A DNA stretch of 10,334 bases from JBHPGW01 sp042569785 (GTDB lineage Bacteria; Planctomycetota; Phycisphaerae; Sedimentisphaerales; Anaerobacaceae): NCBI GenBank assembly GCA_042569785.1, contig JBHPGW010000083.1, positions 1 through 10,334 of the forward strand, written 5' to 3'. Every line of letters starts with the position of its first letter. Position 1 is the first letter of the stretch. A program made the translations under genes and the position numbers. This document shows positions 1-5,887 of the stretch, in pieces. The notes under the pieces were generated by a model that was given only the letters and a program-made list of their open reading frames with translations, was not told the origin of the DNA and did not search any database.

Positions 1-15
1 AGTGTAATCTGCTAA

Positions 16-147
16 GAATCGTTAAGACCATTTACACAGTTAAATGAACACACCCTTGTTGGTTCTTCTGTAAAAAAAGCTTTTGAACAAGAGATTGAGC
101 CTGCTTTTATGAATTCCCGCTTAAATTGTAAGCAGGAGAACAGTTAA
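16..147 (+). pseudogene. Possible C-terminal remnant of a plus-strand gene
   Basis: A plus-strand frame is open from a stop at 13-15 to the TAA at 145-147, about 43 codons, reading like a plausible protein tail (for example 'LVGSSVKKAFEQEIEPAF'). It has no convincing start, although an internal ATG occurs at 109. It converges on and just overlaps the stop of the minus-strand gene at 144. It could be the end of a frameshifted gene that begins outside the window, or chance. I recognise no family. Confidence 0.2.
100..136 (-). terminator. Weak hairpin downstream of the 144-986 gene
   Basis: A 7-bp inverted repeat, CCTGCTT at 100-106 and AAGCAGG at 130-136, lies just beyond the stop codon of the minus-strand gene. 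The loop is 23 nt, and the nearest T run on the transcribed strand is some 20 nt further on (72-78). It could help end the transcript but is a poor match to a canonical intrinsic terminator. Confidence 0.25.
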
Positions 148-986
148 AGCTTTGTCAGAACCTCAAACCCTATAAACCTATCAAACAGAGCAGTCTTACA
201 AACTGTTTTCCTCCGTAAGGAATATTTATCTTCTTTTGCATAACTGCATTTCAAAAGCCCAAACTGCTCCAAAGGCTTAACTATCCTTGCTTCTACTAAC
301 CAACTATGCTCGTCAAAATCACTTCTCATTTTACGATTAGCCTCTATCTCTTCAACTACATAAGGTAATAATAAGTGGTTCTTCAGTTCTTTAATATTAA
401 CAGGTTTATCTGCTATCCTGCTCAACTGATACAATGAATAAGATATAGTATTTTGAATACAGTCCAACGAAGAGAAATTATCAACATATCCTAAATTGAA
501 TTTTTTGAAGTAAGTATAAAACAACAGAAAAAACAAATTACCAGCATTTTCATTTTTGAGCAATTCAGTATATTTTTCTTTTACTAAAACCTTCCTTTTT
601 CTTATATGAATAATACCAGCTAATTCACAGATTATCCTGACTAAGTGAATTTGAAGAATATCTTCTTCATTTAGGACTTTATTTATTTTTTCTATTACGA
701 GTTTTTCCTGTTTCCCTATTATTATTTTATCAAACAGCTCTCTAACTATTTTTCTGCTTAAGTTGCCTTTTACTGTTGCTGTATTTTCTTTTTTTAGTTG
801 TATAAGAGTATTAAGCAATAGTCTGGAGTTATGAAAAAAGGTAGAATTAGTTAAATCGTCTATAGATAAGTAGGCGTTGAACTTAACTGCACAGTTGTCA
901 TCTTCCCAGTTTGCATGTACTAAACTGGCTATTTGTCCAGTAGATAATTGAACTTTTGGTATTTTATCTTTATTAAAAGCAATCAT
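144..986 (-). CDS. Uncharacterised protein, about 280 residues
   Basis: I do not assign a function. The product is soluble-looking and rich in Lys, Leu, Ile and Asn, without a signal peptide or membrane helix. Phrases such as 'LVHANWEDDNCAVKFNAYLSI', 'TATVKGNLSRKIV' and 'KKFNLGYVDNFSSLDCIQ' vaguely recall a family of uncharacterised bacterial proteins that are often longer at the N terminus, so this copy may be short; that is a memory-based impression. The frame stays open upstream to a TTG at 1004, giving 286 residues. I prefer the ATG at 984-986 because a perfect TATAAT lies six bases before it (993-998 on this strand), which would give a leaderless transcript; no ribosome binding site is visible before either start. 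The gene is much more AT-rich than everything right of the insertion sequence, which may indicate separate ancestry. Confidence 0.7.
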   Translation of the reverse strand: MIAFNKDKIPKVQLSTGQIASLVHANWEDDNCAVKFNAYLSIDDLTNSTFFHNSRLLLNTLIQLKKENTATVKGNLSRKIVRELFDKIIIGKQEKLVIEKINKVLNEEDILQIHLVRIICELAGIIHIRKRKVLVKEKYTELLKNENAGNLFFLLFYTYFKKFNLGYVDNFSSLDCIQNTISYSLYQLSRIADKPVNIKELKNHLLLPYVVEEIEANRKMRSDFDEHSWLVEARIVKPLEQFGLLKCSYAKEDKYSLRRKTVCKTALFDRFIGFEVLTKL

Positions 987-992
987 AGCAGG

Positions 993-1021
993 ATTATACA
1001 CCAAATAAAATGGTATTTGAA
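993..1021 (-). promoter_or_regulatory. Candidate promoter giving a leaderless start
   Basis: On the minus strand TTCAAA (1016-1021) is followed after 17 bp by a perfect TATAAT (993-998). The expected transcription start falls on or next to the A of the ATG at 986, so the 144-986 gene could be read from a leaderless mRNA. This fits the lack of a ribosome binding site. Confidence 0.35.
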
Positions 1022-1083
1022 TGAAAATTCCTTAGTCAGAAGGCTGTGCTAATGAAAAGAAGCCATAGTTTTTTAAAAACCGG

Positions 1084-1112
1084 TTGCAATTATAAGCGAT
1101 CTTTTGTACAAT
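1084..1112 (+). promoter_or_regulatory. Candidate sigma-70 promoter, probably the original sigma gene promoter
   Basis: TTGCAA (1084-1089) is followed after exactly 17 bp by TACAAT (1107-1112), with 4 of 6 and 5 of 6 matches to consensus. If the insertion sequence is removed, this promoter would lie about 80 nt upstream of the sigma factor ATG with nothing else between. With the element in place it is about 1.2 kb away. The decamer CGGTTGCAAT, which contains the -35, recurs exactly at 1128-1137 and could be part of a binding site. Confidence 0.4.
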
Positions 1113-1117
1113 TACAG
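1089..1117 (-). promoter_or_regulatory. Alternative minus-strand promoter for the 144-986 gene
   Basis: On the minus strand a perfect TATAAT (1089-1094) follows a weak -35 CTGTAA (1112-1117) at 17 bp. It overlaps a plus-strand promoter candidate at 1084-1112 almost exactly, so the two would compete for RNA polymerase. Only one of the two minus-strand candidates need be real. Confidence 0.3.
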
Positions 1118-1171
1118 CAGATTACTTCGGTTGCAATAATTGTTAAATTATCTTTTTGGTGTTTTATTTAA

Positions 1172-1202
1172 AGCGGATTCAACTCATAAGTGCAACTGAG
1201 TC
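1172..1202 (+). repeat. Left terminal inverted repeat of the IS30 element
   Basis: Begins AGCGGATTCAACTC and ends GCAACTGAGTC. It pairs with 2261-2291 with two mismatches. Confidence 0.92.
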
Positions 1203-1269
1203 GCCAAAATTGTGGTGAACTGGCATACTCTCTCACTGGATTTTTGTTACCTCAGTTAAAGGAACACTT

Positions 1270-2247
1270 ATGAGAGAGTACAAACAACTCACCGAAGAGG
1301 ATCATATCGAGATTTATGCGATGAAGCAAGCAGGAAATGAACAAAATATAATTGCCGCAGTTCTGGGCGTTCATCCCAGCACTATCAGCAGGGAACTGGC
1401 ACGCAATACCGGCCTGCGTGGGTATCGCCCTAAACAGGCTCAGCAAGAGGCTTTGCATCGAAGGTTTACGGCCCATAAAGCGGTTAAAATGACGCCGGAG
1501 ACAATTGACTACATTGAAAGTAAGCTGCGTGAGGAACATTCGCCCGAGCAGATTGCCGAACGAATGAAGCTCGACCCTGGATGGCATGGCCCAACGGTCA
1601 GCCATGAACGAATTTACCAGCATGTATGGCAGGATAAAGCTCGGAATGGTATGCTATACAAGCACCTGCGGATTGGCGGAACTAAGCAGCGACGCAAACG
1701 CCGAAACAGCAGGGATATGCGTGGAACTATCAAAAATCGGGTAGGAATCCAAGAGCGTCCCAAGATCGTAGAGCGAAAAATTCGCATCGGTGACTGGGAA
1801 GGTGATACAGTCGTCGGCAAGAATCATCAAGGGGCTTTGGTGACACTGGTTGACCGCAAAAGTAAGCTGATGCTGATTGGCAAGGTAGATCGTTATACCG
1901 CCGAGGCAGTGAAAAAGACAATCATCAGTTTGATGGAGTTGCTTCCCATGCGAAACTATACACTGACTGTTGATAACGGCAAAGAGTTTGCAAGTCACGA
2001 ATCGGTTGCAGATGCACTGCAAATTAAGGTGTATTTTGCTGATCCATACAGTGCCTGGCAGCGGGGATTGAATGAGAATACCAATGGTTTGATTCGTCAG
2101 TATGTGCCCAAAGGAAGTGATGTTCGAACGCTGACGAACGAGCAGGTACAGCACATCATGAATCAGCTGAATAATCGGCCGAGAAAAACACTTGGCTATT
2201 TGACTCCAAATGAAGTATTTTATAAACGTAAAAAATTAACCGGATAA
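1270..2247 (+). CDS. IS30-family transposase
   Basis: A 325-residue DDE transposase that would cut and join the ends of the surrounding insertion sequence. The N terminus (about residues 5-50) carries the helix-turn-helix typical of IS30 ('AAVLGVHPSTISREL'), which binds the terminal repeats. A basic stretch lies at 139-146. The catalytic triad can be placed at D179 (in 'DWEGDTV'), D235 (in 'TVDNGKEF') and E269 (in 'RGLNENTNG'), with 33 residues between the last two, the expected DD(33)E spacing. The family tail 'NNRPRKTLGYLTPNEVF' is present, so the protein looks full length. The ATG is preceded by AAAGGA at 1258-1263 with 6 nt spacing. No frameshift or internal stop is seen, so activity is plausible. 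Open frames on the opposite strand here are shadows. Confidence 0.96.
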   Translation: MREYKQLTEEDHIEIYAMKQAGNEQNIIAAVLGVHPSTISRELARNTGLRGYRPKQAQQEALHRRFTAHKAVKMTPETIDYIESKLREEHSPEQIAERMKLDPGWHGPTVSHERIYQHVWQDKARNGMLYKHLRIGGTKQRRKRRNSRDMRGTIKNRVGIQERPKIVERKIRIGDWEGDTVVGKNHQGALVTLVDRKSKLMLIGKVDRYTAEAVKKTIISLMELLPMRNYTLTVDNGKEFASHESVADALQIKVYFADPYSAWQRGLNENTNGLIRQYVPKGSDVRTLTNEQVQHIMNQLNNRPRKTLGYLTPNEVFYKRKKLTG

Positions 2248-2260
2248 TAAAACAGGATTT

Positions 2261-2291
2261 GACTCAGTTGCACTTGAGAGTTGAATCCGCT
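2261..2291 (-). repeat. Right terminal inverted repeat of the IS30 element
   Basis: Read on the minus strand it begins AGCGGATTCAACTC and ends GCAACTGAGTC, matching the left end. It lies 13 bp after the transposase stop codon. Confidence 0.92.
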
Positions 2292-2323
2292 TAATTTTTG
2301 AAGGCTATTGTGGTAGACTTTTA

Positions 2324-2872
2324 ATGGCAGTGCCGTACTCAAATACTAATAATTTTGCGGAAAACGTAAGTATCGCAGCAAATATTTTTACTGAATATGG
2401 AGATTATCTTAACGCCGTAATTCGCAGCAAGGTTAAAGAAGATGCTCAGGCAAATGATCTATACCAGGATTTTTTCCTCTCCCTTGTTTCCAAACCTCTG
2501 CCAGCAGACGTCCAGAATATCAAAAGTTACCTCTATAAAGCAGTTACCCGGGATATTTATGATGAATCTCGAAAAAAGAGCAGAGATGCAGCTCTAATGA
2601 AGAGATATGGCGATATTCTCACTCATTCGAGTAAGAGGAGAGAAAAAGCGGTTTCAAATGAAGAACCATTATACCAAATACTCGAACTTATTGAGCGAGA
2701 ATTACCCTCCAGCCAGCAAAAAGCGATTAATCTACGATATAAGAATGGATACGACATTAAAGAGATTGCGGAAAAAATGAACGTTAACAGCAAATCCGTC
2801 CGAACATATATCTATACAGGGTTAAAAAAAGTTCGCCTGTTTTTACGGGCAGACCAAAGGAGATCGCAATGA
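2324..2872 (+). CDS. ECF-type RNA polymerase sigma factor
   Basis: A 182-residue sigma-70 family protein of the extracytoplasmic function (ECF) type, which would direct RNA polymerase to a specific promoter set. Region 2 spans about residues 20-90, with the core-binding helix near 'DLYQDFFLSLVSKP' and the -10-contacting part near 'IKSYLYKAVTRDIYDESRKK'. Region 4 spans about 120-175 and holds a helix-turn-helix ('DIKEIAEKMNVNSKSVRTYI') for the -35 element. Length is normal for the family. It overlaps by 4 bp the gene of a zinc-finger membrane protein, so the two are almost certainly a sigma/anti-sigma pair made together. No good ribosome binding site precedes the ATG; GAAGG at 2300-2304 is 19 nt away. 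The insertion sequence ends only 32 bp before the start codon, so present-day expression is probably altered. Confidence 0.9.
   Translation: MAVPYSNTNNFAENVSIAANIFTEYGDYLNAVIRSKVKEDAQANDLYQDFFLSLVSKPLPADVQNIKSYLYKAVTRDIYDESRKKSRDAALMKRYGDILTHSSKRREKAVSNEEPLYQILELIERELPSSQQKAINLRYKNGYDIKEIAEKMNVNSKSVRTYIYTGLKKVRLFLRADQRRSQ
2857..2862 (+). promoter_or_regulatory. Ribosome binding site of the anti-sigma gene
   Basis: AAGGAG lies 6 nt before the ATG at 2869, inside the end of the sigma factor gene. With the ATGA overlap at 2869-2872 this fixes the start and implies translational coupling. Confidence 0.8.
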
Positions 2873-4575
2873 TAGCTTCTAACTCTAATTCATTGTGTAG
2901 TCAGGCTGAACCGCATTATTACGACTACATCTGTGGCGATAACCGCGAACAAATCCCGGAGCTTATTATTGACCACATCGGGCATTGCCCCAACTGCGGC
3001 AGGCAGATAGAGAATCTTAAAGGAGTGCTGCAGGATGTTGAAGATAACGTCGATTCGCATGAGAAACATCTTAGAGATGTGACCACTTATATGCTGCAGC
3101 TTCATTTTGCTTACATTGGTAAACCTGTAGGCTGTGATACTGTAAAGACTTTTCTGCCCAGTTTGTTAGAGCCTGATTTAGAGGTTAAAATACCCACCCC
3201 GATAACGGCGCATCTGGACAATTGCCAACAGTGCTGTGACGATTTACATACTATCGAGCAATTGGCCCTTGACCGTAAACAGTTGAAACGACTAACTCAG
3301 CTCTTTGTAAGTAAAACCGACGAAGATACCGTTGACTGCTCTGATGCCAGGGATTCTATCGCCTCGATAGCGGCTATGGACTGGAGCCGGGTTGATGCTG
3401 AAACACTGAAACATTTATGTAAATGTTCTGCCTGTCGAAGCCTGCTTTATCAAAAGCGGCAGGAAATGCTCGAGTCTTTGCCGGGATACGATCTATCGCC
3501 TGATTTTCCATGTGAGGCAGTTCAGGAATCTTCGATCTTCGATTATTGTTTCCCATACGACATCGATCCTGCCGGCGACGAATACGCGATGTTCCGACAG
3601 GGTTTTACTGCGCATCTGCGGGACTGTCGGATGTGCCTGTCTAAAATCCAGCAGCTGCACGAAACTATCGAGACAATTATAGAACGATCGGAATCCGAAA
3701 CTGTTACAATATTCAGTCTCGATGAATCCGCCCAAACAGAAACCGCCGCTGAATATGATAACCCTTATGCCGGTTTTCCGGTAAGAGTTAAGTGCCTGAG
3801 CCGAGAGGCTGTAGCCGCCTTCGATGAGCAGGATGAACCGACAGAGTCGAGCATTGATTTTACCGCCGGCGTAAAACGCAAGGCCCCGCCGAGGACCTTT
3901 GTGACGAGATTATTCAAATCAGGCTCTGTTGCGGCAGCGGTCATATTGGCGGCGGCGCTGTTTTTCTTCGCTGCGCCAAAGGCGACAGCGATAACTGTCG
4001 AGAGCGTTAATAAGGCAATGAGTAAGGTCAGGAATTACTATGTCGGAAGGTTTGATCCGGAGAAACAGAAATTTATAAGCGAACGGTGGATATCGAAGAG
4101 CTTGGATATCCGCTTATACAAGACCGAAAGAGAGATGGTGTTGCTGGATTACGATAAAAGCACGAGAAAGTCAAAAAAGTTCGATACCGGCGTGGTCGAT
4201 ACCGAAACAATGTCGTATGACCAGATCGCCGCTCGCAAAAAAAGGCCGAAAGGCATATTGGGGATAATACCGTATGATAGTAGATCCGGCCTGCACATCG
4301 ATTATGAGTGGGACTGTGTGACAGGGCAGTGCCCGCAGGCCGCCATTGACGGCTTCGAGGTCTATGATGTCAAATGGACACAAAAGTCTTACAATGACTC
4401 AACAATATTTCGTAAGAAGCGGCTGTTTATAGACCCCAAAACAAATCTGCCCCACAGGGTCGAAATCTATAGAAAGTCAGCAATTGAGAGAAGATATGAG
4501 TTAGCAACTGTGATAACGGTAAAATATCTAAAAAGCAGGGATATCCGAAGGGCACTGGAGGAGAATCCTTTTTAA
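2869..4575 (+). CDS. Membrane anti-sigma factor with four zinc-finger modules
   Basis: A 568-residue protein predicted to hold the upstream sigma factor at the inner face of the membrane. The cytoplasmic part (1-350) contains four copies of the zinc-binding H-x3-C-x2-C motif of anti-sigma (zf-HC2/ZAS) domains: H36/C40/C43, H115/C119/C122, H182/C186/C189 and H249/C253/C256. Each has an upstream cysteine (C22, C89, C157, C215) that could be the fourth ligand. Spacing between motifs is 79, 67 and 67 residues, suggesting module duplication. One membrane helix lies near 353-373 ('AAAVILAAALFFFAAP'). The C-terminal 195 residues would be outside the cytoplasm and are rich in charged beta-like segments ('RLFIDPKTNLPHRVEIY'), loosely resembling LolA/MucB-type sensor domains; that resemblance is weak. 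Known ZAS anti-sigma factors usually have one such motif, so four is unusual. Which module binds the sigma factor cannot be told. Confidence 0.85.
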   Translation: MIASNSNSLCSQAEPHYYDYICGDNREQIPELIIDHIGHCPNCGRQIENLKGVLQDVEDNVDSHEKHLRDVTTYMLQLHFAYIGKPVGCDTVKTFLPSLLEPDLEVKIPTPITAHLDNCQQCCDDLHTIEQLALDRKQLKRLTQLFVSKTDEDTVDCSDARDSIASIAAMDWSRVDAETLKHLCKCSACRSLLYQKRQEMLESLPGYDLSPDFPCEAVQESSIFDYCFPYDIDPAGDEYAMFRQGFTAHLRDCRMCLSKIQQLHETIETIIERSESETVTIFSLDESAQTETAAEYDNPYAGFPVRVKCLSREAVAAFDEQDEPTESSIDFTAGVKRKAPPRTFVTRLFKSGSVAAAVILAAALFFFAAPKATAITVESVNKAMSKVRNYYVGRFDPEKQKFISERWISKSLDIRLYKTEREMVLLDYDKSTRKSKKFDTGVVDTETMSYDQIAARKKRPKGILGIIPYDSRSGLHIDYEWDCVTGQCPQAAIDGFEVYDVKWTQKSYNDSTIFRKKRLFIDPKTNLPHRVEIYRKSAIERRYELATVITVKYLKSRDIRRALEENPF

Positions 4576-4648
4576 CCCGTGACCCGTGCCCCGTGTGTGT
4601 ATTCTGACTTCTGTCTCCTGAATTCTAAATTCTCCTTCCGTGGTTATT

Positions 4649-4675
4649 ATTCGTATCTCGTATTGCGTGAAGCGT
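4649..4675 (+). repeat. Dispersed short repeat, left copy
   Basis: This 27-bp unit starts ATTCGTATCTCGTAT and ends GTGAAGCGT. It matches the reverse complement of 5658-5684 at 24 of 27 positions, with the three mismatches together in the middle. The following bases repeat GTGAAGC in tandem (4668-4681). The two copies bracket the pseudopilin gene as an inverted pair about 980 bp apart. The neighbouring stretch 4576-4600 is also repetitive (CCGTGACCCGTGCCCCGTG). No terminator is visible in the convergent gap 4576-4691. Confidence 0.75.
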
Positions 4676-4691
4676 GAAGCGTAATTGTACT

Positions 4692-5501
4692 TCATTTCGG
4701 CAGCCAGAGGGGGCACAGGTTCCTGTAACCATCTTCGGCCTCTTCTACGAGCAGCTTATCGGCTTTGATGCGACTGACGTGGCCGTCGACGTATCCGGCG
4801 TTGACGGTTTTGTTGGGGTGCCTGCCGTCTATCGCGTCATCTATTTGGCCGGGCCAAAAATTGGTCCTTTCCTGATTGATACTGAGGCCGGGTATATAAG
4901 CGGTATGCTCTATCATCGTGGTAAGCGTTAAAGGAGATTCGGCTACGGCGTGACACCAGTTTATCATGCTGTAGCCGCTATCGACTATCAAAAGCGTCTG
5001 TTGGGGCATGGGGATATCTATCGCGGACAAGGACTCTCCAACGAAATCGCGCCAACTCCACATACCTGTCCTGCTCTTTATGATGGACTGGTTTACACCG
5101 TAATTTCCACAAAGGACGTCTCTGTCAAAAATTGAGCCTTTCAGATCCTTCGACGGGCACAGAAGATTGGTCCCTTCGCCGTTGTTTTTTCTGGTATAAG
5201 AAGTGATCTGACTAAACCACCACCATCCGGCCCGGTCGTAAGCAGCCTCGCCGGGCCAGCCTCCCGGAGGCGGCTTGACGTGTGTATCGTCAACGGCGTA
5301 TGGGAAGCGCTGATTTGCGGTTTCGTATATCTGCAGGCCGAGCAGCAACTGCCTGATATTCGAGCCGCAATAGACGGCCTCTGCATACCGCCTGCCGCTT
5401 TGCAATGCGGGAACCGACAGGGCCATTAAAATGGAAATTATGGCGATAACTACTATCACCTCGATAAGTGTAAATCCTGCGCACTTCATAGCACTTATCA
5501 T
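4692..5501 (-). CDS. Type II secretion-type pseudopilin with H-X-DG motif
   Basis: A 269-residue prepilin-like protein that would be processed by prepilin peptidase and sit in the inner membrane or a pseudopilus. It has the class III leader 'MKCAG|FTLIEV' with cleavage between G9 and F10 and the conserved Glu at +5 (E14), followed by the hydrophobic helix 'VIVVIAIISILMALSVPAL'. A 'CPS' segment (C115) and a C-terminal 'H228...D239-G240-H' motif match the planctomycete DUF1559-like/H-X9-DG pseudopilins, except that ten rather than nine residues separate H and DG. The longest frame starts at a TTG (5525); ATG at 5501 or 5489 gives more typical short leaders, and I chose 5501, although no strong ribosome binding site supports either. 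Planctomycetes carry many such genes, often remote from secretion machinery, and no other type II gene is nearby. Its assembly partner is unknown. Confidence 0.85.
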   Translation of the reverse strand: MISAMKCAGFTLIEVIVVIAIISILMALSVPALQSGRRYAEAVYCGSNIRQLLLGLQIYETANQRFPYAVDDTHVKPPPGGWPGEAAYDRAGWWWFSQITSYTRKNNGEGTNLLCPSKDLKGSIFDRDVLCGNYGVNQSIIKSRTGMWSWRDFVGESLSAIDIPMPQQTLLIVDSGYSMINWCHAVAESPLTLTTMIEHTAYIPGLSINQERTNFWPGQIDDAIDGRHPNKTVNAGYVDGHVSRIKADKLLVEEAEDGYRNLCPLWLPK

Positions 5502-5657
5502 AATACCCGCTATCCGGCAGGTCAACTCACAAAATACCAGGTATATGAATTTATATTAGCCACAGAGAAAAGATTAGAAAAGGGGCAAAGTATCAGAGGC
5601 ACAAAGGGAAAAATTAACCACGGATTAACACTGATTTACGCGGATTTTAAACGAGAT

Positions 5658-5684
5658 ACGCTTCACTAGATACGAGATACGAAT
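5658..5684 (-). repeat. Dispersed short repeat, right copy
   Basis: This is the inverted partner of 4649-4675. Here the plus strand reads ACGCTTCAC at the start and ATACGAGATACGAAT at the end. A further ACGAGATACG lies just before it (5651-5660), so the unit is partly tandem. Confidence 0.75.
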
Positions 5685-5706
5685 TATAATCCTGTTATCC
5701 TGTCAA

Positions 5707-5744
5707 AAAAAACCGGCACCGCAGAATGCGGATACCGGTTTTTT
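5707..5744 (-). terminator. Rho-independent terminator of the C39-type gene
   Basis: An outer stem AAAAAACCGG (5707-5716) pairs with CCGGTTTTTT (5735-5744) and encloses an inner 5-bp hairpin, CCGCA-GAA-TGCGG. On the minus strand the hairpin ends in a run of eight T. It lies about 145 nt beyond the stop codon at 5888, so it would end that transcript before the pseudopilin gene. The symmetric A and T tracts mean it could also work on the plus strand. Confidence 0.8.
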
Positions 5745-5887
5745 GAATTCAAAGCCCAGCGCCTCAGCGATCGGTGTTTTTGTTTCGAAAGTTCGATATT
5801 CGAATTTCTAATTTTATCTACTTATCACAACCGGTTATGATCCGGCGGATAATCGTACTTATTTACTGCCATATTGAGCTGCGGCAG

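Larger units (their letters stand above)
1172..2291 (+). mobile_element. IS30-family insertion sequence, complete
   Basis: The element is about 1120 bp and bounded by 31-bp terminal inverted repeats at 1172-1202 and 2261-2291. These match at 29 of 31 positions; the two differences are adjacent (CTCATAAG on the left, CTCTCAAG in the reverse complement of the right). Placed this way the element is flanked by TAA on both sides (1169-1171 and 2292-2294), a 3-bp target duplication of the size known for the IS30 family. One intact transposase gene fills the interior. Intact ends, intact reading frame and surviving duplication suggest a fairly recent, possibly still mobile insertion. It points in the same direction as the sigma factor gene it precedes. 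Confidence 0.93.
5502..5887. other. Gene-free gap holding a mosaic of short dispersed repeats and a terminator
   Basis: No coding sequence is supported in this 386-bp gap. From 5556 to about 5706 it is a chain of short repetitive phrases: TTAGCCACAGAG (5556), AGAGGCACAAAGGG (5595), ACCACGGATTAACACTGATT with a following GGATTTT (5617-5647), the 27-bp unit shared with 4649-4675, and the tandem ATCCTGTTATCCTGT (5689-5703). From memory, such phrases recur in intergenic DNA of several bacterial phyla including Planctomycetota. A terminator follows at 5707-5744. The remainder up to 5887 holds AT-rich sequence with TTCGAA palindromes (5785-5802). Confidence 0.6.

Noticed and set aside
1252..2154. 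Several open frames on the minus strand of the IS30 element
   Set aside because: They lie opposite the transposase codons, lack ribosome binding sites and look like no family; they are shadows.
2261..2310. Outward promoter in the right end of the IS driving the sigma gene
   Set aside because: TTGCAC and TTGAGA resemble -35 boxes, but only weak -10 sequences (TTAATT, TTTGAA) fall at suitable distance.
4674..4931. 85-codon plus-strand frame opposite the pseudopilin gene
   Set aside because: It overlaps the well-supported pseudopilin C terminus in antisense, without a ribosome binding site.
5502..5525. TTG start giving a 277-residue pseudopilin
   Set aside because: In-frame ATG codons at 5501 and 5489 give the short leaders typical of pseudopilins.
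5556..5706. CRISPR array
   Set aside because: The repeated phrases differ from one another, lack regular spacing and have no unique spacers; no cas gene is present.
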